Positions 40,360-48,887 of a stretch of DNA of 64,000 bases are shown in pieces. The notes below the pieces were generated by a model. The model saw only the letters and a list, made by a program, of their open reading frames with translations, was not told the DNA's origin and did no database searches. Position numbers and translations under genes: made by a program. The stretch is from assembly GCA_002401965.1 (NCBI GenBank), contig NVUR01000022.1, positions 1 through 64,000 of the forward strand. The letters are read 5' to 3'. Source of the stretch: Alphaproteobacteria bacterium (GTDB lineage Bacteria > Pseudomonadota > Alphaproteobacteria > Micavibrionales > Micavibrionaceae). The first letter of the stretch is position 1. Each line of letters opens with the position of its first letter.

Positions 40360-40641
40360 ATGAGCGATTGCAACACAAAAAATTCTTGCGAAACAGAAAC
40401 CCCAAAGAAAAGTGACTGCTGCACCTTTGCAGAAGACATGGTTTGTTTGGCCAAGCAGGCGAAGAAAGAGTTGATAAAAGAGAAGATGAAAGCTGTCTTT
40501 GAAGAAAAAATCGGCGATAAAATGGATAAAGTCGCGGAACTTGCCGTTGATGCGGCTCTTGCTTGCATGCAACATCAGTTGGCTGGTAAAGAAGCATGTG
40601 ATGAGTATAAGGAAAATCTTTTAGCTGTGATTAAATCATAA
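40360..40641 (+). CDS. Small cysteine-rich hypothetical protein (93 aa)
   Basis: This 93-residue protein has seven cysteines, five of them in the first 29 residues (C4, C10, the CC pair at 20-21, C29). A lysine and glutamate-rich helix follows (AKKELIKEKMKAVFEEKIGD). It is soluble, with no signal peptide. The ribosome site is AGGAGATTTAAT. It is divergent from an HxlR regulator that is itself Cys-rich, so a role in thiol, quinone or metal stress is a reasonable guess. I do not recognise a family. A strong terminator follows. Confidence 0.75.
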   Translation: MSDCNTKNSCETETPKKSDCCTFAEDMVCLAKQAKKELIKEKMKAVFEEKIGDKMDKVAELAVDAALACMQHQLAGKEACDEYKENLLAVIKS

Positions 40642-40667
40642 ACAAAACACCCTATACCCAACCTTAG

Positions 40668-40707
40668 AAAACACCTCGGACATTTTCTTCCTCGAGGTGT
40701 TTTTATT
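40668..40707. terminator. Terminator between the Cys-rich gene and murB
   Basis: AAAACACCTCG and CGAGGTGTTTT form a perfect 11-bp stem with a 14-base loop. T residues follow on the plus strand, and A residues precede it so that it can also work on the minus strand. It should end both the small plus-strand gene and the long mur operon. Confidence 0.8.
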
Positions 40708-41624
40708 TAACAATCACCAATGCGACGGATTTCCCAATGCAGGTTTAGACTGAATTGATCGTATGCACGCTTTATAAGCTCATCACCAAGGTTTTCCAGA
40801 TCGGCGGCGGTGGCATCACCGGTATTAATCATAAAATTCAGATGCTTGTCACTCATTCGTGCGCCGCCAATTTGTAAATCACGCCCACCGACTTTTTCAA
40901 CTATTTGCCATGCTTTTGTTCCCTCGGGCAAGCCAGCAGATTCCAATTCTTTCGCGGAAGGATTCGCAAAGGTTGAACCACCTGTTTTCTCCGATATAGG
41001 CTGCGTTGATTGACGGGTTGATTTAATTTCCTTAAGGCGCGCACGTACAGTTAAGGTTTCCTCCGCTTTGCCTTCGAAAACCGCACCAACAAAGGTGATA
41101 TCTTTCGGAGCGCCGCAATAACGATAGCGCAAATTCATCTCTTCAAGCCCAAGCGCACCGATTGAACCATGCCGTCCGATCGCCATCGCCGCAACCAAAA
41201 CATCCTTAACTTCTGTGCCATATGCACCCGCATTCATACGCAACGCTCCGCCAACAGTTCCTGGAATACCGGATAGAAATTCAAGCCCGCCAATGCCCGC
41301 CTTCGCAGCAGCAGCCGCAACGGAGCCATTCAACGCACCCGCGCCCGCCATAATGCGCGTGCCTTGCACTTCAATTTCAGCAAAGGGCTTGCCCAAACTA
41401 ATAACGCACCCACGAATACCACCATCACGGATAATGCAATTCGCCATACCGCCCAGAACAAGCAACGGCTCTTCGGAGGGATATTCCTTCAGGAACACCG
41501 CAAGATCATCGATATCTTCGGGCGCGAATAAAAGATCAGCCGTTCCGCCGCATTTGAACCAGCTTTTCTGCCCTAAAGGTGCATTTTTAGTGAATGTCCC
41601 GCAGTAAGAATCTTGATCGATCAC
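40707..41624 (-). CDS. murB: UDP-N-acetylenolpyruvoylglucosamine reductase
   Basis: This 305-residue flavoenzyme reduces UDP-GlcNAc-enolpyruvate to UDP-MurNAc. It has NAPLGQKSWFKCGGTADLLF, the FAD motif LVLGGMANCIIRDGGIRGCV, and GGLEFLSGIPGTVGGALRMN. The rest of the type I MurB pattern is NAGAYGTEV, GGSTFANP (catalytic Ser) and SDKHLNFMINTGDATA near the end. The start overlaps the murC stop (ATGA), so it is coupled to murC. It is the last gene of the upper mur-fts operon and is followed by a strong terminator. Confidence 0.95.
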   Translation of the reverse strand: MIDQDSYCGTFTKNAPLGQKSWFKCGGTADLLFAPEDIDDLAVFLKEYPSEEPLLVLGGMANCIIRDGGIRGCVISLGKPFAEIEVQGTRIMAGAGALNGSVAAAAAKAGIGGLEFLSGIPGTVGGALRMNAGAYGTEVKDVLVAAMAIGRHGSIGALGLEEMNLRYRYCGAPKDITFVGAVFEGKAEETLTVRARLKEIKSTRQSTQPISEKTGGSTFANPSAKELESAGLPEGTKAWQIVEKVGGRDLQIGGARMSDKHLNFMINTGDATAADLENLGDELIKRAYDQFSLNLHWEIRRIGDC

Positions 41625-43081
41625 GCCACAGCGCCTTGTGTTTTTTGAATTTCTGTCACCAACTGATCCGGTAAATCATAAGCCCAGCTTGTGATATCCC
41701 CTGCGCCCATCAGGATGATATAATCGCCCGAATGCGCCAGTCCTGCAAGAATACGTGGTAAATCATCCTGCTCCGACAACGCCTGAGCTGAGCGATGGCC
41801 ATGGGTTTTTAGCCCTTGTACGAGATAGTCTTTATCCACGCCCTCAAGCGGTTCTTCACCTGCAGCAAATACATCTGTGATAATCACGTGATCGGCATCG
41901 TTAAAGCAACGGCAGAACGCTTCGTATAAATCTTCAAGGCGGGAATATCTGTGCGGTTGCATCACGGCGATAACATTGCCATCACTTTCCTTTACTGCCG
42001 CGCGCGCGGTTTTCAAGACCACTTCGATCTCAACAGGGTGATGCGCGTAATCATCAATAATGGTGATTCCCTCGACCGTGCCTGTTTTGGTGAAACGACG
42101 TTTAACCCCGCCGAAATTCGACATTGCCGCTTTCATTTTCGCGGCAGACACGCCCATTTCCTTTGCCACGCCCAGCGCAACCAGAGAATTTTGCACATTA
42201 TGCTCGCCGGGCATGGAAAGGTGGATATCCTTAATCACGTGTTCTTGCCCGCCATCCGAAAGCCAGCCCGCGAAGATCACGTCAAACACGCTGCCCTCTG
42301 CGCCCGGTCTGATATTTTCGGCGCGAATATCGGCCTGCGGATTAAAGCCATAGGTAATGACTTTACGATCAGAGACCTGCGCGGCGAGGCTTTGCACTTC
42401 GGGGTGATCAATACACAGCAACGCATAGCCATGAAACGGCAAATTCAAAACAAAGCGTTTATACGCCTTTTTCACCCGATCAAAGGTTTTGTAATGATCC
42501 ATATGCTCAGGATCGATATTTGTGACAACCGCAACAGTGGCGGGCAAGCGAATAAAGCTACCGTCGCTTTCATCGGCTTCGACAACCATCCAGTCAGACT
42601 GGCCAAAACGCGTGTTGGTGCCGTACGCATTCACGATACCGCCATTCACCACCGTTGGGTCAAGCCCCGCCTGATCCAACATTTGCCCAACCATCGATGT
42701 GGTGGTGGTCTTACCATGCGTTCCCGCAACCGCAACAGAAGATTTCAGGCGCATCAATTCAGCCAGCATTTCGGCGCGTTGCACCACAGGCACTTTGGCG
42801 GCGCGCGCGGCAATCAGCTCCGCATTATCATCCTTAACTGCAGAGGAAATCACAATCGCAGCAGGCAATATGCCATCAACGCTGCGAATATGATCAGGCG
42901 CATGCCCGATGACGACACGTATGCCCTGTTTACGCAAGCGTACAACATTCGCATTTTCCGCAATATCAGAACCTTGTACATCATAGCCCAAAGACGCAAG
43001 AAGCGTTGCTATACCGCTCATCCCGATACCGCCGATACCGACGAAATGGAGTGTTCCTATATCAGGGGACATTGTACGCAT
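41621..43081 (-). CDS. murC: UDP-N-acetylmuramate--L-alanine ligase
   Basis: This 486-residue Mur ligase adds L-Ala to UDP-MurNAc. Motifs are LHFVGIGGIGMSGIATLLAS, YDVQGSDIAENANVVRL, the P-loop VAGTHGKTTTTSMVG, VNGGIVNAYGTNTRF, EADESDGSFIRL, VTNIDPEHMDHY and the third-domain IIDDYAHHPVEIEVVL. It has all catalytic residues I would expect. It overlaps murB and is separated from murG by about 30 bases. A 389-codon open frame on the opposite strand is a shadow with skewed His and Arg content. Confidence 0.96.
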   Translation of the reverse strand: MRTMSPDIGTLHFVGIGGIGMSGIATLLASLGYDVQGSDIAENANVVRLRKQGIRVVIGHAPDHIRSVDGILPAAIVISSAVKDDNAELIAARAAKVPVVQRAEMLAELMRLKSSVAVAGTHGKTTTTSMVGQMLDQAGLDPTVVNGGIVNAYGTNTRFGQSDWMVVEADESDGSFIRLPATVAVVTNIDPEHMDHYKTFDRVKKAYKRFVLNLPFHGYALLCIDHPEVQSLAAQVSDRKVITYGFNPQADIRAENIRPGAEGSVFDVIFAGWLSDGGQEHVIKDIHLSMPGEHNVQNSLVALGVAKEMGVSAAKMKAAMSNFGGVKRRFTKTGTVEGITIIDDYAHHPVEIEVVLKTARAAVKESDGNVIAVMQPHRYSRLEDLYEAFCRCFNDADHVIITDVFAAGEEPLEGVDKDYLVQGLKTHGHRSAQALSEQDDLPRILAGLAHSGDYIILMGAGDITSWAYDLPDQLVTEIQKTQGAVA

Positions 43082-43111
43082 GTGGTGTGCACCTCTTCAT
43101 TAGAGTATTCG

Positions 43112-44221
43112 TTAGCTTGAAAGATCCGCCATAATTGCGGTAACCAAATTACCGAGCTTTTTCGCTGCATCGGGCTTCCCGCATTCTTTAGCATGCACCG
43201 CAGCGCGAGACAAGCTGCCCGGGTTTTGAAAGAATGTTTCTATTCTGGTGAGGAGTGCCTCTTGCGTAAAGCCGGCCTCGGTCATCACCCACGCGCCGCC
43301 AACATCAGCAACAGCGTTGGCATTCTTTTTTTGTTGCTGATCTTTATGATGCGGGTAAGGCACATAAATGGCAGGACGGCCTGCAACACTAACCTCTGCC
43401 ACGGTGCTGGCACCTGAACGAGCAATAACCAAATGCGCTTTTGTCAGCTCCCCCGCGACATCATCAAAAAATGTGGCGAGCGTGGCATCAATACCTGCAT
43501 CCTGATAAACAGCGCGAACACTATCAATGTCTACGGCGCGACATTGCTGCATTATTTTCAAACGTTTACGGTATTCTTCCGGCAATTGCGCTAAAGTTTG
43601 CGGGACGATCTCGCTAAACACTGTTGCGCCAAGCGACCCGCCCATCACTAAGATATACATATCATCCGTATCAGAGAAAGACGGATATTCAATATCGTGA
43701 AGCACTGATATTTCTGGACGTACAGGGTTGCCGGTAATCACACTGCGAAAGGTTTCTTCACGATCAAGGCCTGTTGTATTATCAGCAGACAAAGCGATAC
43801 GCTCTGCATTTGGTGCCAAGAAAACATTGGCCTTACCGATAATGGCATTTTGCTCGTGCAATATTGTTAGAATATTTAATTTTTGCGCCGCGAACACACC
43901 CGGAACAGAAGGATAGCCACCAAAACCAATCACAAGATCTGGCTTCAAAGATTTGACAAGCGTCAGAGCATGAACAATACCCAGACTCAAATTTACAACG
44001 CCCTTGATTTTGCCCATGATTCCCGCACCAATCGTGCCGGATTTTACAACATGGGTTTTTACTCCCTCAAACATGGAAGAAAATTTTGCGCCGCGATTAT
44101 CCGTCATCAACTCAACACGATATCCACGCGCCAACAGATCGCTGACCAGCGCACTGGCGGGGCTCATATGGCCGCCCGTACCACCTGCACTGATTAAAAC
44201 GAAATATTGCTTATCACTCAT
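43112..44221 (-). CDS. murG: UDP-GlcNAc transferase MurG
   Basis: This GT28 glycosyltransferase of about 369 residues converts lipid I to lipid II on the cytoplasmic face of the membrane. Motifs are VLISAGGTGGHMSPASALV, GFGGYPSVPGVFAAQKL, the HEQNAIIGKAN loop, ILVMGGSLGATVFSEIVP, and HLVIARSGASTVAEVSVAGR followed by PAIYVPYPHHKDQQQKKNA. The ATG at 44221 overlaps the ftsW stop. A GTG nine bases upstream is less likely. It forms the ftsW-murG-murC-murB stretch of the cluster. Confidence 0.95.
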   Translation of the reverse strand: MSDKQYFVLISAGGTGGHMSPASALVSDLLARGYRVELMTDNRGAKFSSMFEGVKTHVVKSGTIGAGIMGKIKGVVNLSLGIVHALTLVKSLKPDLVIGFGGYPSVPGVFAAQKLNILTILHEQNAIIGKANVFLAPNAERIALSADNTTGLDREETFRSVITGNPVRPEISVLHDIEYPSFSDTDDMYILVMGGSLGATVFSEIVPQTLAQLPEEYRKRLKIMQQCRAVDIDSVRAVYQDAGIDATLATFFDDVAGELTKAHLVIARSGASTVAEVSVAGRPAIYVPYPHHKDQQQKKNANAVADVGGAWVMTEAGFTQEALLTRIETFFQNPGSLSRAAVHAKECGKPDAAKKLGNLVTAIMADLSS

Positions 44222-45488
44222 TTTCTGCACTCTTATCCGCGTCTCTATTTAGGCTGCGGCGCATTGTCATAGAACTACGCGCAATGGATGTTCGCCCTTT
44301 TTGACGGGTTAAGGCCAGCACCATCCCCATCGCTATCCCCATGGATATCATAGAAGAGCCACCATAGCTAATAAAAGGCAAAGTCATGCCCTTGGCAGGT
44401 AATAGATTTACACTGGACCCCATATGGATCAAGGACTGGATGCTGAACATCGCCAATAAGCCCCCCGCGGCAAGCACTGAGAACACATCATGCGTGTCTT
44501 GTAACCTTTTGAAGCCACGTAATAAAATAAACAGGAACAAAGCGATCAGTATCGCCGCAAAGGCAATGCCACCTTCCTCCACCAACACAGAGAATGTAAA
44601 ATCGGCATGTGCATCAGGTAAATTAATTTTCTCTACGCCTTGCCCTGGCCCGACACCAATAATGCCGCCCTTTTTAATTGCCGCTAAAGAAGCCTCCACC
44701 TGATAATTATCACCGCTGTCTGGGTTAAAGAACCGATCCATACGGCTGCGTACATGATGGAGAGAGAAATATGCCGCGACGAGCCCTGCCGACCCAATGG
44801 CAAACAGCACCGCCATGTAGCGAAAGCGCAATCCTGCGATAAAAATTTGAACGGCGAAGACTGTGGTTAGAACAATGCTCATCCCCAGATCAGGTTGCAT
44901 AATCAGCAAAGCCAATAAAATAAAATACAGCCCAACGGCAATATAATAGCCCGGAAAAGTGCCATCTTTTTTCGCATCAGGTTGATAGCTGTTTACTTTC
45001 TGAATTGATTTCTTCTGTAATGCGATCAGCCACGCGGCAACCACCACAAAGGCGGGTTTCACAAATTCACTAGGTTGCAGCGAAAATCCAAGAATACTAA
45101 TCCAGCGGCGTGCGCCCTTTTCCTCTACTCCGAAGAACAGAACCAACACCATCATAATGCACCCGCCCAATAAAACGAGACTGGCAAAACGCCAGACATA
45201 GCGCGGGCTTAACATTGATCCGCCAATAATCAGAAACAAGGTCGGCACCAAAAATATGATATGTTTTTTGATAAAATGATAATCACTCACCCCTATTTTT
45301 TGGGCAACAGCAGGGCTGGAGGTTGCGACCAAAGCAATGCCAAACACCAACAACGCCATGATGCAGCCAAGCATCGCACGATCTACTGTCCACCACCATG
45401 CGCCCAAAAAGGAACGATCCATCCGTGAAAACGCCTGTGGCTGTGATCGGGATTGAGTGGAAGAGAGGGCTGTATCTGTTTCAGGCAT
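44214..45488 (-). CDS. ftsW: Septal SEDS glycosyltransferase FtsW
   Basis: This 424-residue membrane protein with about ten hydrophobic segments polymerises septal peptidoglycan with FtsI. It has GARRWISILGFSLQPSEFVK, LIMQPDLGMSIVLTTVF, QVEASLAAIKKGGIIGVGPG, the FTFSVLVEEGGIA segment and LPAKGMTLPFISYGGSSMIS. It is shorter at the loops than RodA in this window and has a longer, charged C-terminal tail. An unusual 12-bp tandem repeat separates it from murD. Confidence 0.95.
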   Translation of the reverse strand: MPETDTALSSTQSRSQPQAFSRMDRSFLGAWWWTVDRAMLGCIMALLVFGIALVATSSPAVAQKIGVSDYHFIKKHIIFLVPTLFLIIGGSMLSPRYVWRFASLVLLGGCIMMVLVLFFGVEEKGARRWISILGFSLQPSEFVKPAFVVVAAWLIALQKKSIQKVNSYQPDAKKDGTFPGYYIAVGLYFILLALLIMQPDLGMSIVLTTVFAVQIFIAGLRFRYMAVLFAIGSAGLVAAYFSLHHVRSRMDRFFNPDSGDNYQVEASLAAIKKGGIIGVGPGQGVEKINLPDAHADFTFSVLVEEGGIAFAAILIALFLFILLRGFKRLQDTHDVFSVLAAGGLLAMFSIQSLIHMGSSVNLLPAKGMTLPFISYGGSSMISMGIAMGMVLALTRQKGRTSIARSSMTMRRSLNRDADKSAENE

Positions 45489-45516
45489 ATTATTTTGATT
45501 TATTCTGAATTTATTC

Positions 45517-45552
45517 TTGAGGTTATTCTTGAGGTTATTCTTGAGGTTATTC
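45517..45552. repeat. 12-bp tandem repeat, three perfect copies
   Basis: The unit TTGAGGTTATTC (plus strand) occurs three times without mismatch at 45517, 45529 and 45541, with weaker partial copies on the ftsW side (to about 45500). On the coding strand the unit is GAATAACCTCAA. The murD stop codon TAA lies inside the first copy, so the array may have arisen by slippage at the end of murD. It fills most of the murD-ftsW gap. Confidence 0.9.
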
Positions 45553-46959
45553 TTCTAGAGCCTTTACGAAAGTCGTAAATTTATCACCACGATCTTCAAA
45601 GGATTTAAACTGATCGAATGACGCACAAGCAGGTGAAAGTAAAACCACCCCTGCACCACCCGGTTGACCGCGATTTTCCTGCGCCATATCATGTGCTTCG
45701 GCAACTGCCTTTTCCAAATTATAACACCGCGTATAGTCCAGCCCGTAATTATCAAACCAGTTTGCAAAATCTTCCGTTGATTCGCCGATCAAGAAAACAT
45801 GTTTCAGGTGCGCAAAGAACTCCTCCAACCCATCAAGGCCGGTTTTCTTTTGCCGTCCACCGACAATCCAATACACATTATGCCGGCAACCAAGCGCAAC
45901 CGCAGCAGACGCCGCGTTGGTTGATTTACTGTCATTCACATAGGACACACCATTAATCGTGCGCACAAGATATTGACGATGATTAAGCCCAGGGAACGTG
46001 TTCATAGCGCGCCAAATATCCTCTGAGGCAATGCCAACTTTGCGCAGCACAGTATAGGCACAGGCCACATTTTGATAATTATGAATGCCCCGCAAACTGA
46101 GAATCGTAGACAAATCGCCGATTTTTACGTCGTCATCCTCCGAAGCATCATAGAGCCACTCATCCTCGACATACACACCATCAGACAGAGATTTCAGCGT
46201 TGAAACCTCTATAATATCACGCAACGCCAAACCTTTCGCACGATCATAGATGCGCTGCATATGCGTATCATCACTGCAAATGATGGCGACGTTCTCGGCG
46301 CTGCTCTTGCTCAGCTCGACAATGCGCTCTTTCACCTGCATATAGTGATCCATATCTCCATGGCGATCTATATGGTCGGGCGTTAAATTCAAGACAACAG
46401 AGATATCGGGTCTGAATGTCGGGCAGAGATCCATCTGGAACGATGAAATCTCCAGTACAATCCACGCATTCTTATCACTAACATCCAGTTCAAACACTGC
46501 TGTGCCTATATTCCCACCAAGCAGCGCGGTTTTGCCACACTCTTCGAGGATATGATGAATAAGCGTTGTCGAGGTAGATTTGCCGTTTGTGCCTGTCACG
46601 CCTATAGTTTTGCGATCAGAGAATATGCGATAGAATAATTCGATATCACAGATAATATCAAGATCGGCTTCTTGCGCTTTGAGTACAACATCATGAGGTT
46701 GTGGGTGCGTCAAAGGAATACCCGGCGAAAGCAGCATAAATGCATAATCGGAAAATGCGCGATCATTACCCTCCAGCAACTCAACGCCCATATTTTTGGC
46801 AAGTGCGATGTTCTCCGCATTATCATCGCCCGCAACAATAGTCGCGCCCACCTTTTTCAAAGCCTTGATTACGGACATACCCGTACGCCCAAGCCCGAAA
46901 ACCAAAATAGGCTTACCGGAAAGAGCTTTGACAAAATCTGAAATCTCGGTCATATGCAT
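45547..46959 (-). CDS. murD: UDP-N-acetylmuramoyl-L-alanine--D-glutamate ligase
   Basis: This 470-residue Mur ligase adds D-Glu. It has PILVFGLGRTGMSVIKALKK, the FMLLSPGIPLTHPQPHDVV segment, P-loop GVTGTNGKSTSTTLIHHIL, GGNIGTAVFEL, VLEISSFQMDLCPTFRPDIS, NLTPDHIDRHGDMDHY and the third-domain VNDSKSTNAASAAVAL. It also has LSPACASFDQFKSFEDRGDK at the end. Its stop falls inside the 12-bp repeat. Upstream lies a gene-poor gap with a decayed fragment before mraY. Confidence 0.96.
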   Translation of the reverse strand: MHMTEISDFVKALSGKPILVFGLGRTGMSVIKALKKVGATIVAGDDNAENIALAKNMGVELLEGNDRAFSDYAFMLLSPGIPLTHPQPHDVVLKAQEADLDIICDIELFYRIFSDRKTIGVTGTNGKSTSTTLIHHILEECGKTALLGGNIGTAVFELDVSDKNAWIVLEISSFQMDLCPTFRPDISVVLNLTPDHIDRHGDMDHYMQVKERIVELSKSSAENVAIICSDDTHMQRIYDRAKGLALRDIIEVSTLKSLSDGVYVEDEWLYDASEDDDVKIGDLSTILSLRGIHNYQNVACAYTVLRKVGIASEDIWRAMNTFPGLNHRQYLVRTINGVSYVNDSKSTNAASAAVALGCRHNVYWIVGGRQKKTGLDGLEEFFAHLKHVFLIGESTEDFANWFDNYGLDYTRCYNLEKAVAEAHDMAQENRGQPGGAGVVLLSPACASFDQFKSFEDRGDKFTTFVKALEE

Positions 46960-47043
46960 CCTATATAACGATTAGTGCTTCTCTTCATTTTCGCACAAGG
47001 CGGTAAAAGCGTAAAGCGTATAATATCATAAAGTGGCGATGCC

Positions 47044-47288
47044 TTACATATCCGGCGATTGTGACTGAAGAGAATATCCCAAAGCACGCACAAATTCAGC
47101 AGCATCAAAGACGGCTTTATAGTCGGAGTTACTATTTTTCTCATGGAAAATATCTGCATCAATGATGGAAGGAACACCCGCGTTAATCTGCGCATAAGTC
47201 CTGTGCGTTTCGGGGTCTATGAAATTAATATTGGGAATACCTTCTAGGCTTTATTATCTTAATCAACTCACCAATGGAGACTTAACAT
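47044..47288 (-). pseudogene. Remnant of an unknown gene between mraY and murD
   Basis: The 374-base gap between mraY and murD (46960-47333) has no intact gene. One minus-strand frame reads SLEGIPNINFIDPETHRTYA, then QINAGVPSIIDADIFHEKNS and DYKAVFDAAEFVRALGYSLQ to a TAA at 47044, which has protein-like composition but no start codon. A short piece in another frame just upstream (IGELIKIIKPRR, after an ATG at 47288) would join it after frameshifts. I read this as a decayed small gene. I do not recognise the family. An overlapping ORF in a third frame appears to be a shadow. Confidence 0.4.
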
Positions 47289-47333
47289 ATAATCAATGTT
47301 TTTATCAACATATATAGGATTGGGATAATGTGC

Positions 47334-48419
47334 CTAGCGCAGTTTAAGCGTTGCGAGTCCAACCAAAGCCAAAATAACGGCGATAATCCAGAACCGGATA
47401 ACGATTGTTGGCTCTGACCAGCCCTTTTTCTCGAAGTGATGATGCAGCGGTGCCATGGCGAAAACGCGTTTTCCCGTGAGTTTAAAGGATACCACTTGCA
47501 CAATGACTGAAACAGTCTCGACCACAAATAACCCGCCGATTATTGCCAGAACAATCTCATGCTTGGTCATCACGGACACTGCGCCAAGAAAACCACCCAT
47601 TGCAAGAGAGCCGGTATCGCCCATAAAGATAGCCGCAGGCGGGGCATTATACCACAAAAACCCCATCGCGCCGCCGATCACCGCGCCGCAGATAATGGCA
47701 AGTTCCTCTGTTCCCGGCACACGATGCAAATACAGATATTGCGAGAAATCAACATGCCCGACCAAATAAGCAATCAAGCCAAAGCACCCTGCCGCAATCG
47801 CAACAGGCACAATCGCCAAGCCATCCAGACCATCCGTTAAATTCACCGCATTAGACGCGCCGATAATCACAATCAGCGACCACGGAATAAAGAACCATGA
47901 CAGGTTAATCAAAACATCTTTAAAGAACGGCGGCGCGACATGCGTTGAGAGATCCGCAGGTAGAGCGTTCATAATGCCTACGGTTACAACGGTTCCGATA
48001 ATGATTTGCGCCAGAATTTTAATCCTTCCCGACAGGCCTTTTGTATTGCGTTTTGTGAGCTTTAAATAATCATCGGCAAAACCAATTGCCCCGTATCCAA
48101 CCATAATCAGCAACGCATACCAAACAAACGGGTTTGATAAATCCGCCCATAAAAGCGTGCTGATACACACAGAAATCAAAATCATCAGCCCACCCATTGT
48201 TGGCGTACCTGCCTTTTTGAAATGCGATTCCGGCCCGTCTTTACGGATGGGCTGCCCCTCTTTTTGCTTTGATTTCAACCATCTAATCATCGGCTTGGCA
48301 ATCAAGAAACATATAATCAACGCCGTGCCGATTGACATGCCTGTCCTAAATGTTACGGAACGAAACAGGTCAAAGAATAAGAACTGATCGGCATATGGTG
48401 TTAATAAACTATAGAGCAT
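47334..48419 (-). CDS. mraY: Phospho-N-acetylmuramoyl-pentapeptide transferase
   Basis: This 361-residue protein with ten membrane segments makes lipid I from UDP-MurNAc-pentapeptide and undecaprenyl phosphate. It has [20 protein letters not shown], the aspartate pair of [56 protein letters not shown], and the [20 protein letters not shown] histidine motif. All are intact. Its start overlaps the end of the 152-aa gene by 11 bases, so these two are coupled. Confidence 0.96.
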   Translation of the reverse strand: MLYSLLTPYADQFLFFDLFRSVTFRTGMSIGTALIICFLIAKPMIRWLKSKQKEGQPIRKDGPESHFKKAGTPTMGGLMILISVCISTLLWADLSNPFVWYALLIMVGYGAIGFADDYLKLTKRNTKGLSGRIKILAQIIIGTVVTVGIMNALPADLSTHVAPPFFKDVLINLSWFFIPWSLIVIIGASNAVNLTDGLDGLAIVPVAIAAGCFGLIAYLVGHVDFSQYLYLHRVPGTEELAIICGAVIGGAMGFLWYNAPPAAIFMGDTGSLAMGGFLGAVSVMTKHEIVLAIIGGLFVVETVSVIVQVVSFKLTGKRVFAMAPLHHHFEKKGWSEPTIVIRFWIIAVILALVGLATLKLR

Positions 48420-48867
48420 GTGTGGATTTATTCTTCTTGTAAGAGTTTGCTTTTACGATTCTTAACGCTTCAATCATTTTGATCTTCATAGACTTACCCT
48501 CTTGTTTGAAGATCAGCAAGTCACCCGGCGATAAAACATCTGCTACTATTTTCTCGACTTCATCATTCTTGTAAAGCGTAGAAAGCAAATTATGCACATT
48601 CTGCAATTTCGGTTGCCCGGGTGACGCATAGATGAAATCCATGTTTCCCATGCGAAATGGCACGGCGACATCGTTATTACCGTTGCGTCTGTGGTAGGTT
48701 TGTGGGAAATCTACGTGCTCCAGCATCACTGTTTGGCGACCATTACCCAGATCAATCATGTTATTCACGCGAAATACGATGCCGCGCTGTTTTTGCCTCG
48801 GTGCAACCCGAACTGTCACGGTCTTTGTCTTTAGATGAGACCAGTAATAGCGGTTATTCTTAATCAT
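48409..48867 (-). CDS. 152-aa protein in the murF slot, probable MurF C-terminal-domain relic
   Basis: This 152-residue protein lies exactly where murF normally sits, between murE and mraY, with a good AAGGAAAAC ribosome site and coupling to mraY. No P-loop or central ligase domain is present. Its second half reads [20 protein letters not shown] and then [20 protein letters not shown] followed by KIKMIEALR. That resembles the last domain of MurF, where proteins end with the pattern PGDxVLVKGSxSMxMxxVVxAL, though the usual Lys-Gly-Ser is altered. I infer that it is a truncated relic or a repurposed domain. If the resemblance is chance, it is simply an unknown basic protein. Confidence 0.6.
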   Translation of the reverse strand: MIKNNRYYWSHLKTKTVTVRVAPRQKQRGIVFRVNNMIDLGNGRQTVMLEHVDFPQTYHRRNGNNDVAVPFRMGNMDFIYASPGQPKLQNVHNLLSTLYKNDEVEKIVADVLSPGDLLIFKQEGKSMKIKMIEALRIVKANSYKKNKSTHAL

Positions 48868-48887
48868 TTAGTTTTCCTTAATTTACT

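Noticed and set aside
41951..43120. A 389-codon open frame on the plus strand
   Set aside because: It lies wholly antisense to murC, whose motifs are all intact. Its product is skewed to His, Arg, Ile and Asn and has no recognisable domain, as expected of a shadow frame.
45500..45552. CRISPR-like reading of the 12-bp repeat
   Set aside because: The units are contiguous, short and without spacers, so this is a simple tandem repeat. No CRISPR array or cas gene was seen in the window.
46950..47195. An 81-codon minus-strand frame between mraY and murD
   Set aside because: It runs in a different frame from the protein-like remnant reading and has shadow-like composition.
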